From Gallionella sp. (lineage in GTDB: Bacteria; Pseudomonadota; Gammaproteobacteria; Burkholderiales; Gallionellaceae): a stretch of DNA of 55,374 nt. Shown in pieces: positions 34,582-44,044 of the stretch; positions within the stretch are counted from its first letter, which is position 1; every line of letters begins with the position of its first letter. A program made the translations under genes and the position numbers. The DNA lies in the NCBI GenBank assembly GCA_022340615.1, contig JAJDNO010000016.1:1-55374 (forward strand), written 5' to 3'. The notes below the pieces were generated by a model. That model saw only the letters and a program-made list of their open reading frames with translations, was not told where the DNA came from and did not search any database.

Positions 34582-37257
34582 TTGAGTCCCGCTTTTTATA
34601 ATGAAGCGGCAAACTGTATCCTGTCATGCCATGCGCAGGATCTGCCCGATCTGCGCGGTGCAACGATCCTGTTGCCCAATTACCATGTTGTCCAGCCGCT
34701 GGCGCAGGCTTTAAGCGCCGCGGCCGGTTTTCCCGCTTTACTGCTGCCGCGAATGGTCACTATCAGTGACTGGGCGCAATCCGATCATCAAGAAATTCCC
34801 GTCCAGCCCGACACGCAGCGTATCACTGCCCTGTACCAGGCTTTGCGCGAACGGCGCTGGTTTGCCGATGCCGATCTGTGGGGCCTGTCGCGCGAATTGC
34901 TTGGCCTGATCGACGACCTGACCCGCCATCATGTTGCGCTGCCGGAATCCGAAACCGGATTTTCCGAGCAGCTTGCCAAGGCTTACCAGGCTCGCAGCGG
35001 ACAGGCGATGCAGTTCGAGGCGCGTGTGGTGCATGAACTCTGGTATGCGATGGCGGCAGGCGGCAAACTGGATAGCGTGCGAGCCTACCAGCAACGGCTG
35101 GCGCTACTGGCACAGCGGGTGGAACAGCCGCTGTATCTGTTGCAGACCTCGGATCTCGCTGCGCCGGAAGCGAATTTTCTGGAAGCCTGCCGTGCGCGCG
35201 TTCCGGTCACGGTTTTTGATCTGCGCAAGATGGCGGCCGGTACGCCAGGCTGTGCGCTGCTGTCGCGCTCCCTCCAACATGCTGTGGAAAGCGACGATCT
35301 GCGCGGTGCTGCAGCACTATTGAAGAAACAACCCGAAGCCGCATTATCCCGTCGCCTGCGTCTGTTCGGCGCGCACAGCCTGGAACAGGAAGCGCGTGCC
35401 GCCGAGGTGCAGGTGCGGCGCTGGCTGCTGGCGGGGAAACAGAACATTGCACTGGTCGCACAGGACCGCCTGGTGGCGCGCCGCGTGCGCGCGTTGCTGG
35501 AGCGCGCCGGCGTGCTGGTGCGCGACGAGACCGGCTGGACATTTTCGACACTCGCGGTGAGCACGGTGCTGATGCGCTGGCTGGATGCGCTGCAAAGCGA
35601 TTTTTATTTCCAGGATCTTCTCGACCTGCTCAAGTCGCCGTTCATCTTCGCGGACCAACCCGTGAGCGAACGCAAACAGGCGGTGTACCAGCTCGAACAG
35701 CTGGTGCGCAAACACGGTGTGGCTTCGCACCTCGATGCCTACCTTGATCTGGCGCACGGCGAGGCTGGGATGGAAACGGCGCTGGTGCGTCTGCGCCAGG
35801 CGGCAGACGCATTGCGCAGGAACAGCGACACGCTGGCCGGCTGGCTGCGTGCGCTGGATGACAGCCTGTCCGTGCTCGGTGTGCTGCAAGGCCTGGCTGC
35901 GGATGCGGCGGGCGTGCAGTTGTTGCAGGCACTGCATACATGGCAGCAGGAACTGGCGGCCGACAGTACGCGTTTCAGCCGCGCCGAATGGCGGCACTGG
36001 CTGGCGCAGCAGCTCGATGCACACACTTTCCGCGACAGCAGCATCGACAGCACGGTGCTGCTCACCCACCTGGCCGCCACGCGCTGGCGCAGTTTTGATG
36101 CGGTGCTGCTGCTCGGCAGCGATGCCAGCCATTTGCCGAGTACCGACAACGGCGGTGTGTGGTTCAACGACGCGGTGCGTACCACGCTTGGGCTGCCTGT
36201 GCGTGAGGCAATTCTGGCGCAGCAGCGCGATGACCTGTTCGCACTGCTGGCCATGAACGACACCGTACTGGCATCTTGGCAGGATTACAAAAGCGGCGAA
36301 AAGAATCTGCTGAGCCCTTATTTCGAAATGCTGCGTGCGCTGCATCAGCTGGCTTACGAAGATGATCTGGCAGACAAAGGCCTGGAAGCAATCCTCGAAG
36401 GTGCGCAGGTACGCACTACCGGATTTTCATTGCCGGACCCGTCTGCCATGCCCGCGCCGGCCGTGCCGCACAGCCTGGTCCCGGGCCGGATTTCAGCCAG
36501 CGGCTACAACAGCCTGGTTGCCTGCCCATATCAATACTATGCGCGGCACATGCTGCGCCTGAACGAACTGGATGAAGTGCGCGAGGGCGTCGAGAAACGG
36601 GATTACGGCGAATGGGTGCATGACATCCTGCATCGATTCCATCAGCAGTTCCCGGCACTGGGCGAACACACGCGCGCCGTACTGGAAGAGGCAATGCGCC
36701 GCATCAGCGGCGAGGTTTTTGCGCCCGCGGTGGAGCGCGACTATCTGGCGCGCGCCTGGCTGCTGCGCTGGCAGCAGGCGATCCCGGCCTATCTGGATGC
36801 GCAGCAGAAAAGCGAGGCGGAGGGCTGGCACTACCGGAATGGCGAAGTGCCGTTCGAAATGCCTTTGACCGATGAACTGACCCTGCACGGACGCATCGAC
36901 CGCGTGGATGACCAGCCGGATGGCTCGGCGCGTGTGCTCGACTACAAGATGATGGATGCGAACCGCTTGCGCAACAAACTCAGGGAGGCGGGCGAGGATG
37001 TGCAACTGGCCTGTTACGCGCATGTGTACGAGGCTGGCCAGGCAGCTTTCATCAGCATCGAAAAGGACAAGGTGGTCACTGTTGCGCCGCCGCAGGACGT
37101 GCCGGAGCTTGCGCAGGCCAGCATCGAGCGGCTGTCGGCGGTGTTCGCGCAAATGCGCGCCGGCGCGGCCATGCCCGCACACGGTGTGGATGAGGCCTGT
37201 GTATATTGCGAGATGCGCGGGCTGTGCCGCAAGAACGACTGGAGCGCAAATGGATAA
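34582..37257 (+). CDS. AddB-like PD-(D/E)XK nuclease with Fe-S cluster
   Basis: An 891-residue protein likely to be the AddB/RecC-type partner in a double-strand-break-processing helicase-nuclease. The C-terminal nuclease has the RecB motif GRIDRVDD followed by RVLDYKM. Four cysteines have the AddB/Dna2 arrangement: Cys648 in ACPYQYY, then Cys873, Cys876 and Cys882 in CVYCEMRGLC, expected to hold a 4Fe-4S staple. No Walker A is seen near the N terminus (ILLPNYHVVQPLAQAL replaces it), so it is probably not an active ATPase. TTG 34582 is the start, with GAGG 5 bases upstream. It overlaps the helicase gene by 8 bases. Confidence 0.85.
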   Translation: MSPAFYNEAANCILSCHAQDLPDLRGATILLPNYHVVQPLAQALSAAAGFPALLLPRMVTISDWAQSDHQEIPVQPDTQRITALYQALRERRWFADADLWGLSRELLGLIDDLTRHHVALPESETGFSEQLAKAYQARSGQAMQFEARVVHELWYAMAAGGKLDSVRAYQQRLALLAQRVEQPLYLLQTSDLAAPEANFLEACRARVPVTVFDLRKMAAGTPGCALLSRSLQHAVESDDLRGAAALLKKQPEAALSRRLRLFGAHSLEQEARAAEVQVRRWLLAGKQNIALVAQDRLVARRVRALLERAGVLVRDETGWTFSTLAVSTVLMRWLDALQSDFYFQDLLDLLKSPFIFADQPVSERKQAVYQLEQLVRKHGVASHLDAYLDLAHGEAGMETALVRLRQAADALRRNSDTLAGWLRALDDSLSVLGVLQGLAADAAGVQLLQALHTWQQELAADSTRFSRAEWRHWLAQQLDAHTFRDSSIDSTVLLTHLAATRWRSFDAVLLLGSDASHLPSTDNGGVWFNDAVRTTLGLPVREAILAQQRDDLFALLAMNDTVLASWQDYKSGEKNLLSPYFEMLRALHQLAYEDDLADKGLEAILEGAQVRTTGFSLPDPSAMPAPAVPHSLVPGRISASGYNSLVACPYQYYARHMLRLNELDEVREGVEKRDYGEWVHDILHRFHQQFPALGEHTRAVLEEAMRRISGEVFAPAVERDYLARAWLLRWQQAIPAYLDAQQKSEAEGWHYRNGEVPFEMPLTDELTLHGRIDRVDDQPDGSARVLDYKMMDANRLRNKLREAGEDVQLACYAHVYEAGQAAFISIEKDKVVTVAPPQDVPELAQASIERLSAVFAQMRAGAAMPAHGVDEACVYCEMRGLCRKNDWSANG

Positions 37258-40200
37258 TCGCATCGCGCTCGATCCCCGGCACAGTGTCGTTGTCGAAGCC
37301 TGTGCCGGCAGCGGCAAGACCTGGATGCTGGTGTCGCGCATCGTGCGCCTGCTACTGGCCGGCGTGCCGCCCGGCGAAATACTCGCGATCACTTTCACAC
37401 GCAAGGCGGCACAGGAGATGCAGGCGCGTCTGCATGAGTGGCTGCACCTGCTCGCGGTGCGGGATGACGATGAAGTCGTAGAATTCCTGCATCAACGCGG
37501 GTTGGCGGGAATTGACGCGGCACTGCTGGCCAAAGCGCGCGGCCTGTATCGCGAGGTGCTGCTGGCGCAACCGGCGATCACGATCAGCACCTTCCACGGC
37601 TGGTTCATGCAGATCATCCAGCGCGCACCGCTGAATGCCGGCGTGCCGGTCGGCATGCAATTGCTGGAGCGCACCTCGGCGCTGCGCGAAGAAGCGTGGC
37701 AGGCGTTTGCCGACAGCCTGCGAGCCGCGCCCGACGGCGAGACAGCGCAGGCCATGCAATGGCTGTTTGCCGAATTCGGCTTGCACAGCACGCGCGCGCT
37801 GCTGGAAAACTTTGTGCACAAGCGTGCCGAGTGGTGGGCTTATACCCGGGGCCGGGATGATGCGGCGGCATGGGCGACGGAGCAGCTGCAGGACGAACTC
37901 GAAGTCGCAGATATCGAGTTCGATCCGCTTGCCGACTGGGGCATGAGTGGCAACAGCGAGGAGTTGCTGTTCGCGTTTGTGCATCAGCTAGCTGGAAACG
38001 GCACGCCCAGGCAACAGGAAAATGCCGGTGAACTGGAACGCGCCTGGACGGACAGTGCTGAGAGCAAGCGCTATGCCAGGGTCTGGCCCTTGCTGTTCAC
38101 ACAGGCAGGCGATCCGCGCAAGCTCAAGCACACCAAGAACCAGGATGAAGCGGTATTTGCCGCCGCTTTGCATAACCTGCAGGCCAGCCTGCAGGCGGCG
38201 CGCGATGAACTTGCCGAAATTCAGGCATTGCGCATGAACCGGGCCGCACTGCATTGCGGCGCGGCTTTCCTGGAGCAATACCAGGAATTGAAACTGCGGA
38301 CGCAGCAGATGGATTTCACCGATCTGGAATGGCAGGTGTGTCGCATGCTCAATCAGGGCGATTGCGCCGAATACATGCAATACAAGCTGGACAGCCGCTA
38401 CCGCCATGTGTTGCTGGATGAATTTCAAGACACCAACCCGCTGCAGTGGCAGATACTGCAATCGTGGTTCGCCGCATCGGCCGCGGTGGACTCGCGGCCC
38501 ACGGTTTTCGTGGTGGGCGATCCCAAACAGTCCATCTACCGTTTCCGCCGCGCCGATGCGCGCCTGTTCGGTGTGGTACGCGATTTTCTGCAGCAGGAGT
38601 TCGGTGCGCATTACCTGACCCAGAACGAGACGCGGCGCAATGCACCGGCGGTGCTGGGTGCAGTGAACAGCGTGTTTTCGGCACATCCCGACGGTTTCGT
38701 GGACTTCGCGGAACATGTCGCCCATCACCGGGACTTGCCCGGCCACGTCGAGGTGCTGCCCCTGGCTGTAGTGGAAAAGGCAGAGGCGGAGCTGTTACCG
38801 GACGGGCAACTGAGTCTGCGCAACCCGCTCACCACGCCGCGCAGCGAAGAACAAAGCGGTGCGCGCGAACTTGAGGCCGGACAATTCGCCGCGCATATCG
38901 CCGCAATTGTCGCCGACTGGAGCGTGCTGGATGACGGCAAATTTCGCCGCGCCGAATACCGCGACATCATGGTGCTGGTGCGCAAGCGGCTGCATCTGCG
39001 CGTGTATGAGCACGCCTTGCGCGCGCACCACATCCCTTTCCTGACATCGCGGCGAGGTGGCCTGCTCGACACGCTGGAAGCCGAAGACATTCAGGCGCTG
39101 CTGACTTTTCTGATCACTCCGTTTGCCGATCTGGAACTGGCGCAGGCGTTGCGTTCGCCGATTTTTTCCTGCAGCGATGATGACTTGATACAGCTAGCTT
39201 CGGACACAGAAGGGCACTGGTGGTCGCGGCTGCAACGCATTGCACAGGACGGCGCCGTGTCTGCCGGACTGCTGCGCGCCTATGGTTTGCTGAAAGGCTG
39301 GCTGGCACAGGCCGACAAGCTGCCGGTGCACGACCTGCTCGACCGCATCTATTTCGAGGGTGACCTGCTGCATCGATATGCGGCGGCACTGCCTGCCGAA
39401 CTTCATGAAGCCGTGCGCGCCAACCTGCAGGCCTTCATGGAGATCGCGCTGAACGTGGATGCCGGGCGCTACCCCAGCCTGCCGCGTTTTCTTGCAGAAC
39501 TCCGCGAATTGCGCGCCGCCGAAAACGAATCGCCGGACGAGGGCAGGGTGGGCGAGGTCGGCAACGCGTTGCGCATCTACACCGTACATGAGGCCAAGGG
39601 ACTGGAAGCGCCTATCGTGTGGCTGCTGGATACCAACGATACGAATAGCAAAGCCGACAGCTACAGCGTGCTGCTCGACTGGCAGCCCAACGCATCGCGC
39701 CCTGCGCATTTTTCCCTGTTCGGCGACAAGCGCGGACGCGGCGCGAAGCGCGCGCCCTACTTCGATGCCGACGAGGCCTATGCACGGCGCGAGGAAATGA
39801 ACCTGCTGTATGTCGCGATGACGCGCGCCAAACAGGCGCTGCTGGTCAGTGGCAACGGTGAACCCGCAGAGACTTCCTGGTATGGGCGTATCGCGCATGC
39901 GGTGAAGCAGGACGCAAACCCGCTGCTGATTGCGGCGGACAGCGTTGGATCCGGGCAGGAAGAATCAACCTTGAACGTGGATGCCGCATTGCTGCGCCCG
40001 TTGCCGACCGGGAAAAGAACCATGCGCACTACGCCGGAACAGCAGCGCGGCATCTGGCTGCATGCGCTGCTGCAACACATGGCTCCGCCCGATGGGTCAG
40101 CCGACAAGGCCGGACTGCAGGCGAAGTGCGGTATCCCGGATGGCGAGATGGAAGCACTCTGGAAACAGGCCCGAGCATTGCTCGCGGGTGCGTCGCTGCA

Positions 40201-40468
40201 GCGTTTCTTCGATCCGCGGCACTACCTCAGTGCAAGCAACGAAATGCCCTATGTCAATGCGCGCGGGGAGATCAGGCGCATCGACAGGCTGGTGGAATTC
40301 GGCGACGAAGTGTGGGTGCTGGATTACAAGACCAGCGAAACTGCCGATCCCGCGCCGTATCGTACGCAGATGCAGGAATATCGGGATGCGATGCAATCAG
40401 TATATACAGGCAAGAAAATCCGCTGCGCACTGCTGTTCGCGGATGGAATGTTAAGCGAGGTTGGCTAG
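37250..40468 (+). CDS. AddA-like UvrD-family helicase-nuclease
   Basis: A 1072-residue superfamily 1 helicase with a C-terminal RecB-type nuclease domain. Motifs: VEACAGSGKTWML (Walker A, Lys23), GEILAITFTRKAAQEM (motif Ia), LLDEFQDTNPLQW (II), VVGDPKQSIYRFRRAD (III), TVHEAKGLEAPIVWL (V) and LLYVAMTRAKQAL (VI). The nuclease shows RRIDRLVEFGDEVWVLDYK at about residues 1010-1028. ATG 37250 overlaps the end of the AddB-like gene (ATGGATAA); the frame is open further upstream but that is inside its partner. Together they probably form the RecBCD-equivalent repair enzyme of this organism. Confidence 0.9.
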   Translation: MDNRIALDPRHSVVVEACAGSGKTWMLVSRIVRLLLAGVPPGEILAITFTRKAAQEMQARLHEWLHLLAVRDDDEVVEFLHQRGLAGIDAALLAKARGLYREVLLAQPAITISTFHGWFMQIIQRAPLNAGVPVGMQLLERTSALREEAWQAFADSLRAAPDGETAQAMQWLFAEFGLHSTRALLENFVHKRAEWWAYTRGRDDAAAWATEQLQDELEVADIEFDPLADWGMSGNSEELLFAFVHQLAGNGTPRQQENAGELERAWTDSAESKRYARVWPLLFTQAGDPRKLKHTKNQDEAVFAAALHNLQASLQAARDELAEIQALRMNRAALHCGAAFLEQYQELKLRTQQMDFTDLEWQVCRMLNQGDCAEYMQYKLDSRYRHVLLDEFQDTNPLQWQILQSWFAASAAVDSRPTVFVVGDPKQSIYRFRRADARLFGVVRDFLQQEFGAHYLTQNETRRNAPAVLGAVNSVFSAHPDGFVDFAEHVAHHRDLPGHVEVLPLAVVEKAEAELLPDGQLSLRNPLTTPRSEEQSGARELEAGQFAAHIAAIVADWSVLDDGKFRRAEYRDIMVLVRKRLHLRVYEHALRAHHIPFLTSRRGGLLDTLEAEDIQALLTFLITPFADLELAQALRSPIFSCSDDDLIQLASDTEGHWWSRLQRIAQDGAVSAGLLRAYGLLKGWLAQADKLPVHDLLDRIYFEGDLLHRYAAALPAELHEAVRANLQAFMEIALNVDAGRYPSLPRFLAELRELRAAENESPDEGRVGEVGNALRIYTVHEAKGLEAPIVWLLDTNDTNSKADSYSVLLDWQPNASRPAHFSLFGDKRGRGAKRAPYFDADEAYARREEMNLLYVAMTRAKQALLVSGNGEPAETSWYGRIAHAVKQDANPLLIAADSVGSGQEESTLNVDAALLRPLPTGKRTMRTTPEQQRGIWLHALLQHMAPPDGSADKAGLQAKCGIPDGEMEALWKQARALLAGASLQRFFDPRHYLSASNEMPYVNARGEIRRIDRLVEFGDEVWVLDYKTSETADPAPYRTQMQEYRDAMQSVYTGKKIRCALLFADGMLSEVG

Positions 40469-40529
40469 CCTGGCATTATGCGATGTATGGTCGCGGGCAG
40501 TTGAGGCAGATCCCTGCAACATGTCCTGT

Positions 40530-40559
40530 TTGACATTACCCCCTTCAGCGCCCTATAGT
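40530..40559 (+). promoter_or_regulatory. Sigma-70 promoter of the radical SAM gene
   Basis: TTGACA (40530-40535) with a perfect consensus -35, an 18-base spacer and TATAGT (40554-40559). Transcription should start near 40566. Confidence 0.75.
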
Positions 40560-40565
40560 TCACAC

Positions 40566-40579
40566 AGAACGATCGTTCT
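40566..40579. promoter_or_regulatory. Perfect 14-base palindrome at the transcription start
   Basis: AGAACGATCGTTCT is self-complementary over all 14 bases and begins 6 bases after the -10 box, exactly where a repressor would block initiation. The shape GAAC-N4-GTTC is that of Gram-positive LexA boxes, but betaproteobacterial LexA normally reads CTGT-N8-ACAG, so the regulator is unknown. Confidence 0.6.
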
Positions 40580-40596
40580 CAAAGCGGGGATTATGT

Positions 40597-41661
40597 GTGA
40601 AGCATGAAGTAACAAAGGGCCGTGGCGCGACGCTGCAGATCGAGGGGCGCTTCGAGAGCGTGGTGCGCGAGCATGCCGACGACGGCTGGGGCACGGCGGA
40701 CGAGGAGCTGCCGCCATTCAGGACGACGGTGACGGTGGAAACGGCGAAGAGCGTCCTGCAACACCAGAAGTCCCCCGACATTCCGTTCGATTATTCCCTG
40801 AATGCCTATCGCGGCTGCGAGCACGGCTGCATCTATTGTTACGCGCGTCCTTCGCACGCTTACCTGAATCTTTCGCCGGGGCTGGATTTCGAGACCAGGC
40901 TGTTTGCCAAGCCGGATGCGGCGAAGCTGTTGCGCGCTGAGCTGGCAAAGCCCGGGTATCGCTGTTCGCCGATCGCGCTGGGTGCCAACACCGATCCCTA
41001 CCAGCCGATCGAGCGCGTATGGAAGATCACACGGCAGATACTGGAGGTGATGGCGGAATGCAGTCATCCGGTTTCCATAGTGACCAAATCTTCATTGGTT
41101 GAACGGGACATCGATCTGCTTGCAAAACTGGCGCAGGACGATCTGGTGCAAGTGTTCATCTCCGTCACCACGCTGGATGCGGAGATCGCGCGCAGGATGG
41201 AACCGCGCGCTGCCTCGCCGCGGCGCAGGTTGCGGGCGATGCAAACGCTGAACGAGGCGGGTGTGCCGTGCGGGGTGTTCGTTGCGCCGGTGATTCCGTT
41301 TCTCACCGATGCGGAAATGGAAAGCATCTTGCAGGCAGCGAGTGAACACGGTGCGCACAGCGCAGGCTATACGCTGCTGCGCCTGCCATACGAGCTGAAG
41401 GATCTGTTCAAGGATTGGCTAGGCACGCACTATCCGCTGAAGGCTGAACATGTGATGAACCGGCTGCGCGAGATGCGTGGCGGGCGCGAGAACGATCCGA
41501 ATTTCGGTTCGCGCTTCCGCGGCAACGGACTGTTCGCCGACCTGCTGGCGCAGCGCTTCCGCAAGGCTTGCGAGCGGCTGGGTTTCAATCTGGAGGACAG
41601 GCCACTGGCGACCGGGCTGTTCAACTCGCCGCCGCGGAGCGGGCAGTTGAATTTGTTCTGA
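40597..41661 (+). CDS. PA0069/Rv2578c-family radical SAM protein (SPL-like)
   Basis: A 354-residue radical SAM protein related to spore photoproduct lyase. The 4Fe-4S binding triad is CEHGCIYC (Cys74, Cys78, Cys81) in NAYRGCEHGCIYCYARP. Other conserved parts are ALGANTDPYQPIE, VSIVTKSSLVERDIDLL and the C-terminal GNGLFADLLAQRF. The substrate is not known; a DNA-repair role is suggested by relatives and by the AddAB-like genes just upstream. The GTG start has GGGGA 6 bases before it. It has its own strong promoter with a palindromic operator-like site, and no partner gene follows. Confidence 0.9.
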   Translation: MKHEVTKGRGATLQIEGRFESVVREHADDGWGTADEELPPFRTTVTVETAKSVLQHQKSPDIPFDYSLNAYRGCEHGCIYCYARPSHAYLNLSPGLDFETRLFAKPDAAKLLRAELAKPGYRCSPIALGANTDPYQPIERVWKITRQILEVMAECSHPVSIVTKSSLVERDIDLLAKLAQDDLVQVFISVTTLDAEIARRMEPRAASPRRRLRAMQTLNEAGVPCGVFVAPVIPFLTDAEMESILQAASEHGAHSAGYTLLRLPYELKDLFKDWLGTHYPLKAEHVMNRLREMRGGRENDPNFGSRFRGNGLFADLLAQRFRKACERLGFNLEDRPLATGLFNSPPRSGQLNLF

Positions 41662-41721
41662 TCAGGGCAAAACAGGAAGCATGGAACCGTGAAGTTGTTT
41701 TTGCTCAGCTTGGCTGGCTTG

Positions 41722-42111
41722 TTAGTTCTTGGCGCTTTTTTGCCAATTCTCAATCACTTCCCTTGCTGCCCTGAATGCCTCGATGCCTGAAGGAATCCCG
41801 CAATAGACCGTGGAATGAAGCAGAACTTCGCGGATCTCGTCGACCGTACAGCCGTTGCGCAACGCGCCGAGAACATGGCCTTTCAGCTCTGCCGGCGCCT
41901 TGAGTGCAGCCAGCGTAGCTATCGTGATCAGACTGCGGGTTTTCTTCGTGATTACGTCCCGCGTCCATACTTCGCCCCAGCAATTTTCCGTGACCATGTC
42001 CTGCAAAGACCGGGTGAAATCGGTCGCGCCGGAAATCGCCCTGTCGACATATTCATCGCCAAGAACCTCTCTCCTTACCGCCATTCCGGCTTTGTATTTT
42101 TCGCTGTTCAT
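41722..42111 (-). CDS. Carboxymuconolactone decarboxylase family protein
   Basis: A 129-residue all-helical protein of the gamma-carboxymuconolactone decarboxylase/AhpD superfamily. It carries the family patterns YKAGMAVRREVLGDEYVDRA, TRSLITIATLAALKAPAELKGH and the active-site region LHSTVYCGIPSGIEAF. No other protocatechuate-pathway gene is nearby, so true 4-carboxymuconolactone decarboxylation is doubtful; a small redox or isomerase role is equally possible. It lies 48 bases downstream of the FmdE-like gene on the same strand and probably shares its transcript. Confidence 0.85.
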   Translation of the reverse strand: MNSEKYKAGMAVRREVLGDEYVDRAISGATDFTRSLQDMVTENCWGEVWTRDVITKKTRSLITIATLAALKAPAELKGHVLGALRNGCTVDEIREVLLHSTVYCGIPSGIEAFRAAREVIENWQKSAKN

Positions 42112-42159
42112 TTGGTTTATTCCTCATTGCTGGTAAATGTAAAGTGCGGCAGCGCGGCG

Positions 42160-43068
42160 TCAAGGTTTGTCGCCTACTGCGGGTGACTCGATCGGTTTAT
42201 TTCTATATGGGTAGTCCTTCAGGCGCGTATCGCTGCGCTGATGCGGTTTTGAGATCGTTTTGGCAGGGTCGATCCAGTCATCCCATTTGAAATTTTCTAT
42301 GACTTTGGCCTGGTAACTCTCTTCAAGGGGGTGTTCCAGGATGTCGTTGACATGCAACCACTGCTGATAGCGCATCAGATCTACCTGGTAAGGCGTCGGT
42401 TTCCCGCCGGATTTCTTCACAACCGCTTTCAGCCCTTCGATTTCTTTCATGGTTACCCTGGGTTTCCATTTGATCTTGCCTGGCAGCATGACAGGCTCGC
42501 CGGGAATATTGTTGATGCCTTCTTTCCATGTCGCAAGAACGGCGACATGTGTATCTTCACGATACAGGATGATGGCATGGCTGTAGCGCTTGTCCTTGAA
42601 GAAACCAAGGTTGCCGTATTGCAGGCGTGCGCCAGTCAGAAATGCGACCGCATCCGACCAGCACGGCGACTCACCAGTTATTCCCCATAACACGCTACGG
42701 TCGATAATGCCGTCCGGGAACAGTATCCTGAATGCCACCCATGCAGAATTCGCAGCACTCGTTGTGCCTTCGCAATCATGACCGTGAAACCGAACCAGGT
42801 CTTTTAGCGTTACGGGATAGGTATAGGGGTAATAACGGCCCTGCGTGCCCTGTGTGGCCAGCATCTCGAAAACCGGCGCATAGGGTTTCGCGACCATGGA
42901 GGCATACCAGGTCGGTTTGCGGTCCGGCGCTTCCACGCCGGTCTCGATGAATATCGATTCGCCTACCTTGTAGGTGGGTTCTGCGGCCGCCGCGCCATTG
43001 ACGAGCAGAAAGAAAATGCCGCAAGCAAGCATGACCGGCTTTGAAACTCTGCGCGCGAAAGTAATCAT
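42160..43068 (-). CDS. Exported FmdE-family protein
   Basis: A 302-residue protein with a signal peptide (about residues 1-29, VMLACGIFFLLVNGAAAA-E) and an FmdE-type domain. FmdE was named from formylmethanofuran dehydrogenase operons, but bacterial members have no proven function. The metal-binding-like motif HGHDCEG is at 95-101, where most members have HGHxCPG, followed by SPCWSDAVAFLTGARLQYGN (Cys136, Asp139) and FFKDKRYSHAIILYRED. The C-terminal third (about residues 200-302) is lysine- and proline-rich and not recognised. Export to the periplasm is unusual for this family in my knowledge. It is the first gene of a pair with the CMD-family gene. Confidence 0.75.
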   Translation of the reverse strand: MITFARRVSKPVMLACGIFFLLVNGAAAAEPTYKVGESIFIETGVEAPDRKPTWYASMVAKPYAPVFEMLATQGTQGRYYPYTYPVTLKDLVRFHGHDCEGTTSAANSAWVAFRILFPDGIIDRSVLWGITGESPCWSDAVAFLTGARLQYGNLGFFKDKRYSHAIILYREDTHVAVLATWKEGINNIPGEPVMLPGKIKWKPRVTMKEIEGLKAVVKKSGGKPTPYQVDLMRYQQWLHVNDILEHPLEESYQAKVIENFKWDDWIDPAKTISKPHQRSDTRLKDYPYRNKPIESPAVGDKP

Positions 43069-43426
43069 GTTTTTCTCCCTGCTCTACCGGAAAATAGTGC
43101 GCTCAACATAAACGCGTTGCATCAACCATGCGCAATGGACATTCGATTCATATTCCGATGCATGCACTGTTCAGCAACGTAACATTAGCGCAGCCGTTTA
43201 TACATTCCCGCTTGCTGCGTTAAACTTGTCAATTGATCGCCGGAACTGTCTGTTGAAAGCACGAACATATTCCGCTGATCTGCGTTCCATGCTGAAATGC
43301 CGAACACCATATCCCTTATCAAGTCAGGGCATTGTTACATTTAATGCCGCATCAATCATTGATTGTGGTCGGACGATTGGCTAGAATCTAAAATTCCCCG
43401 ATTCACGTAATTCAAGGAGAATAAAA
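43069..43426. other. Divergent intergenic region, 358 bases
   Basis: Between the exported FmdE-like gene (minus) and sodB (plus). Apart from the sodB promoter at 43359-43387 I see no gene, RNA or repeat. No convincing Fur box was found, and no clear promoter for the minus-strand gene could be picked out. Confidence 0.6.
43359..43387 (+). promoter_or_regulatory. Promoter of sodB
   Basis: TTGATT (43359-43364), a 17-base spacer and TAGAAT (43382-43387). The start codon is at 43427, with AAGGAGA (43414-43420) 6 bases before it. Confidence 0.7.
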
Positions 43427-44011
43427 ATGGAACACACACTGCCCGCACTACCCTATGCGATGGACGCGCTGCAACCGCACATGTCCAAGGAAACCTTCGA
43501 ATATCACTATGCCAAGCACCACCAGGCCTATGTCACCAACCTGAACAACCTGATCAAGGGCACCGAGTACGAGAATCTCGATCTGGAAGCGATCATCAAG
43601 AAAGCGCCCGCCGGCGGCGTCTACAATAATGCCGCCCAGGTGTCGAACCATACCTTCTTCTGGAATTGCATGAAACCGAACGGCGGCGGCGCACCGAGCG
43701 GCGCATTGGCCGACGCGATCAACAAGAAGTGGGGCAGCCTGGACGAATTCAAGAAAGCATTCCAGGCCTCCGCGGTGGGCAACTTCGGTTCCGGCTGGAC
43801 CTGGCTGGTGAAGAAAGCCGATGGCAGCGTGGACATCGTCAACATGGGCGCAGCCGGAACGCCACTGACCACTGGAGACAAGGCGCTGCTTTGCGTGGAC
43901 GTCTGGGAGCATGCCTATTACATTGACTATCGCAACATGCGCCCCAAGTTCGTCGAGACCTTCCTGAACAACCTGGTGAACTGGGATTTCGTCGCGAAGA
44001 ACTACGCCTAG
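43427..44011 (+). CDS. sodB: Superoxide dismutase, Fe type
   Basis: A cytoplasmic Fe/Mn-family superoxide dismutase of 194 residues. Metal ligands are His27, His75, Asp158 and His162, with the signature DVWEHAYY. The sequence near the active site ([27 protein letters not shown]) matches the iron-dependent subgroup, though metal choice is inferred. It has its own promoter and a strong terminator, so it is transcribed alone. There is no signal peptide. Confidence 0.96.
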   Translation: MEHTLPALPYAMDALQPHMSKETFEYHYAKHHQAYVTNLNNLIKGTEYENLDLEAIIKKAPAGGVYNNAAQVSNHTFFWNCMKPNGGGAPSGALADAINKKWGSLDEFKKAFQASAVGNFGSGWTWLVKKADGSVDIVNMGAAGTPLTTGDKALLCVDVWEHAYYIDYRNMRPKFVETFLNNLVNWDFVAKNYA

Positions 44012-44044
44012 GCAAAACGGAGAAGCTGGCGTTTTCATCACTGG

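Noticed and set aside
43069..43426. Search for a Fur box controlling sodB
   Set aside because: No stretch close to the 19-base Fur consensus was found; only the sigma-70 promoter is supported.
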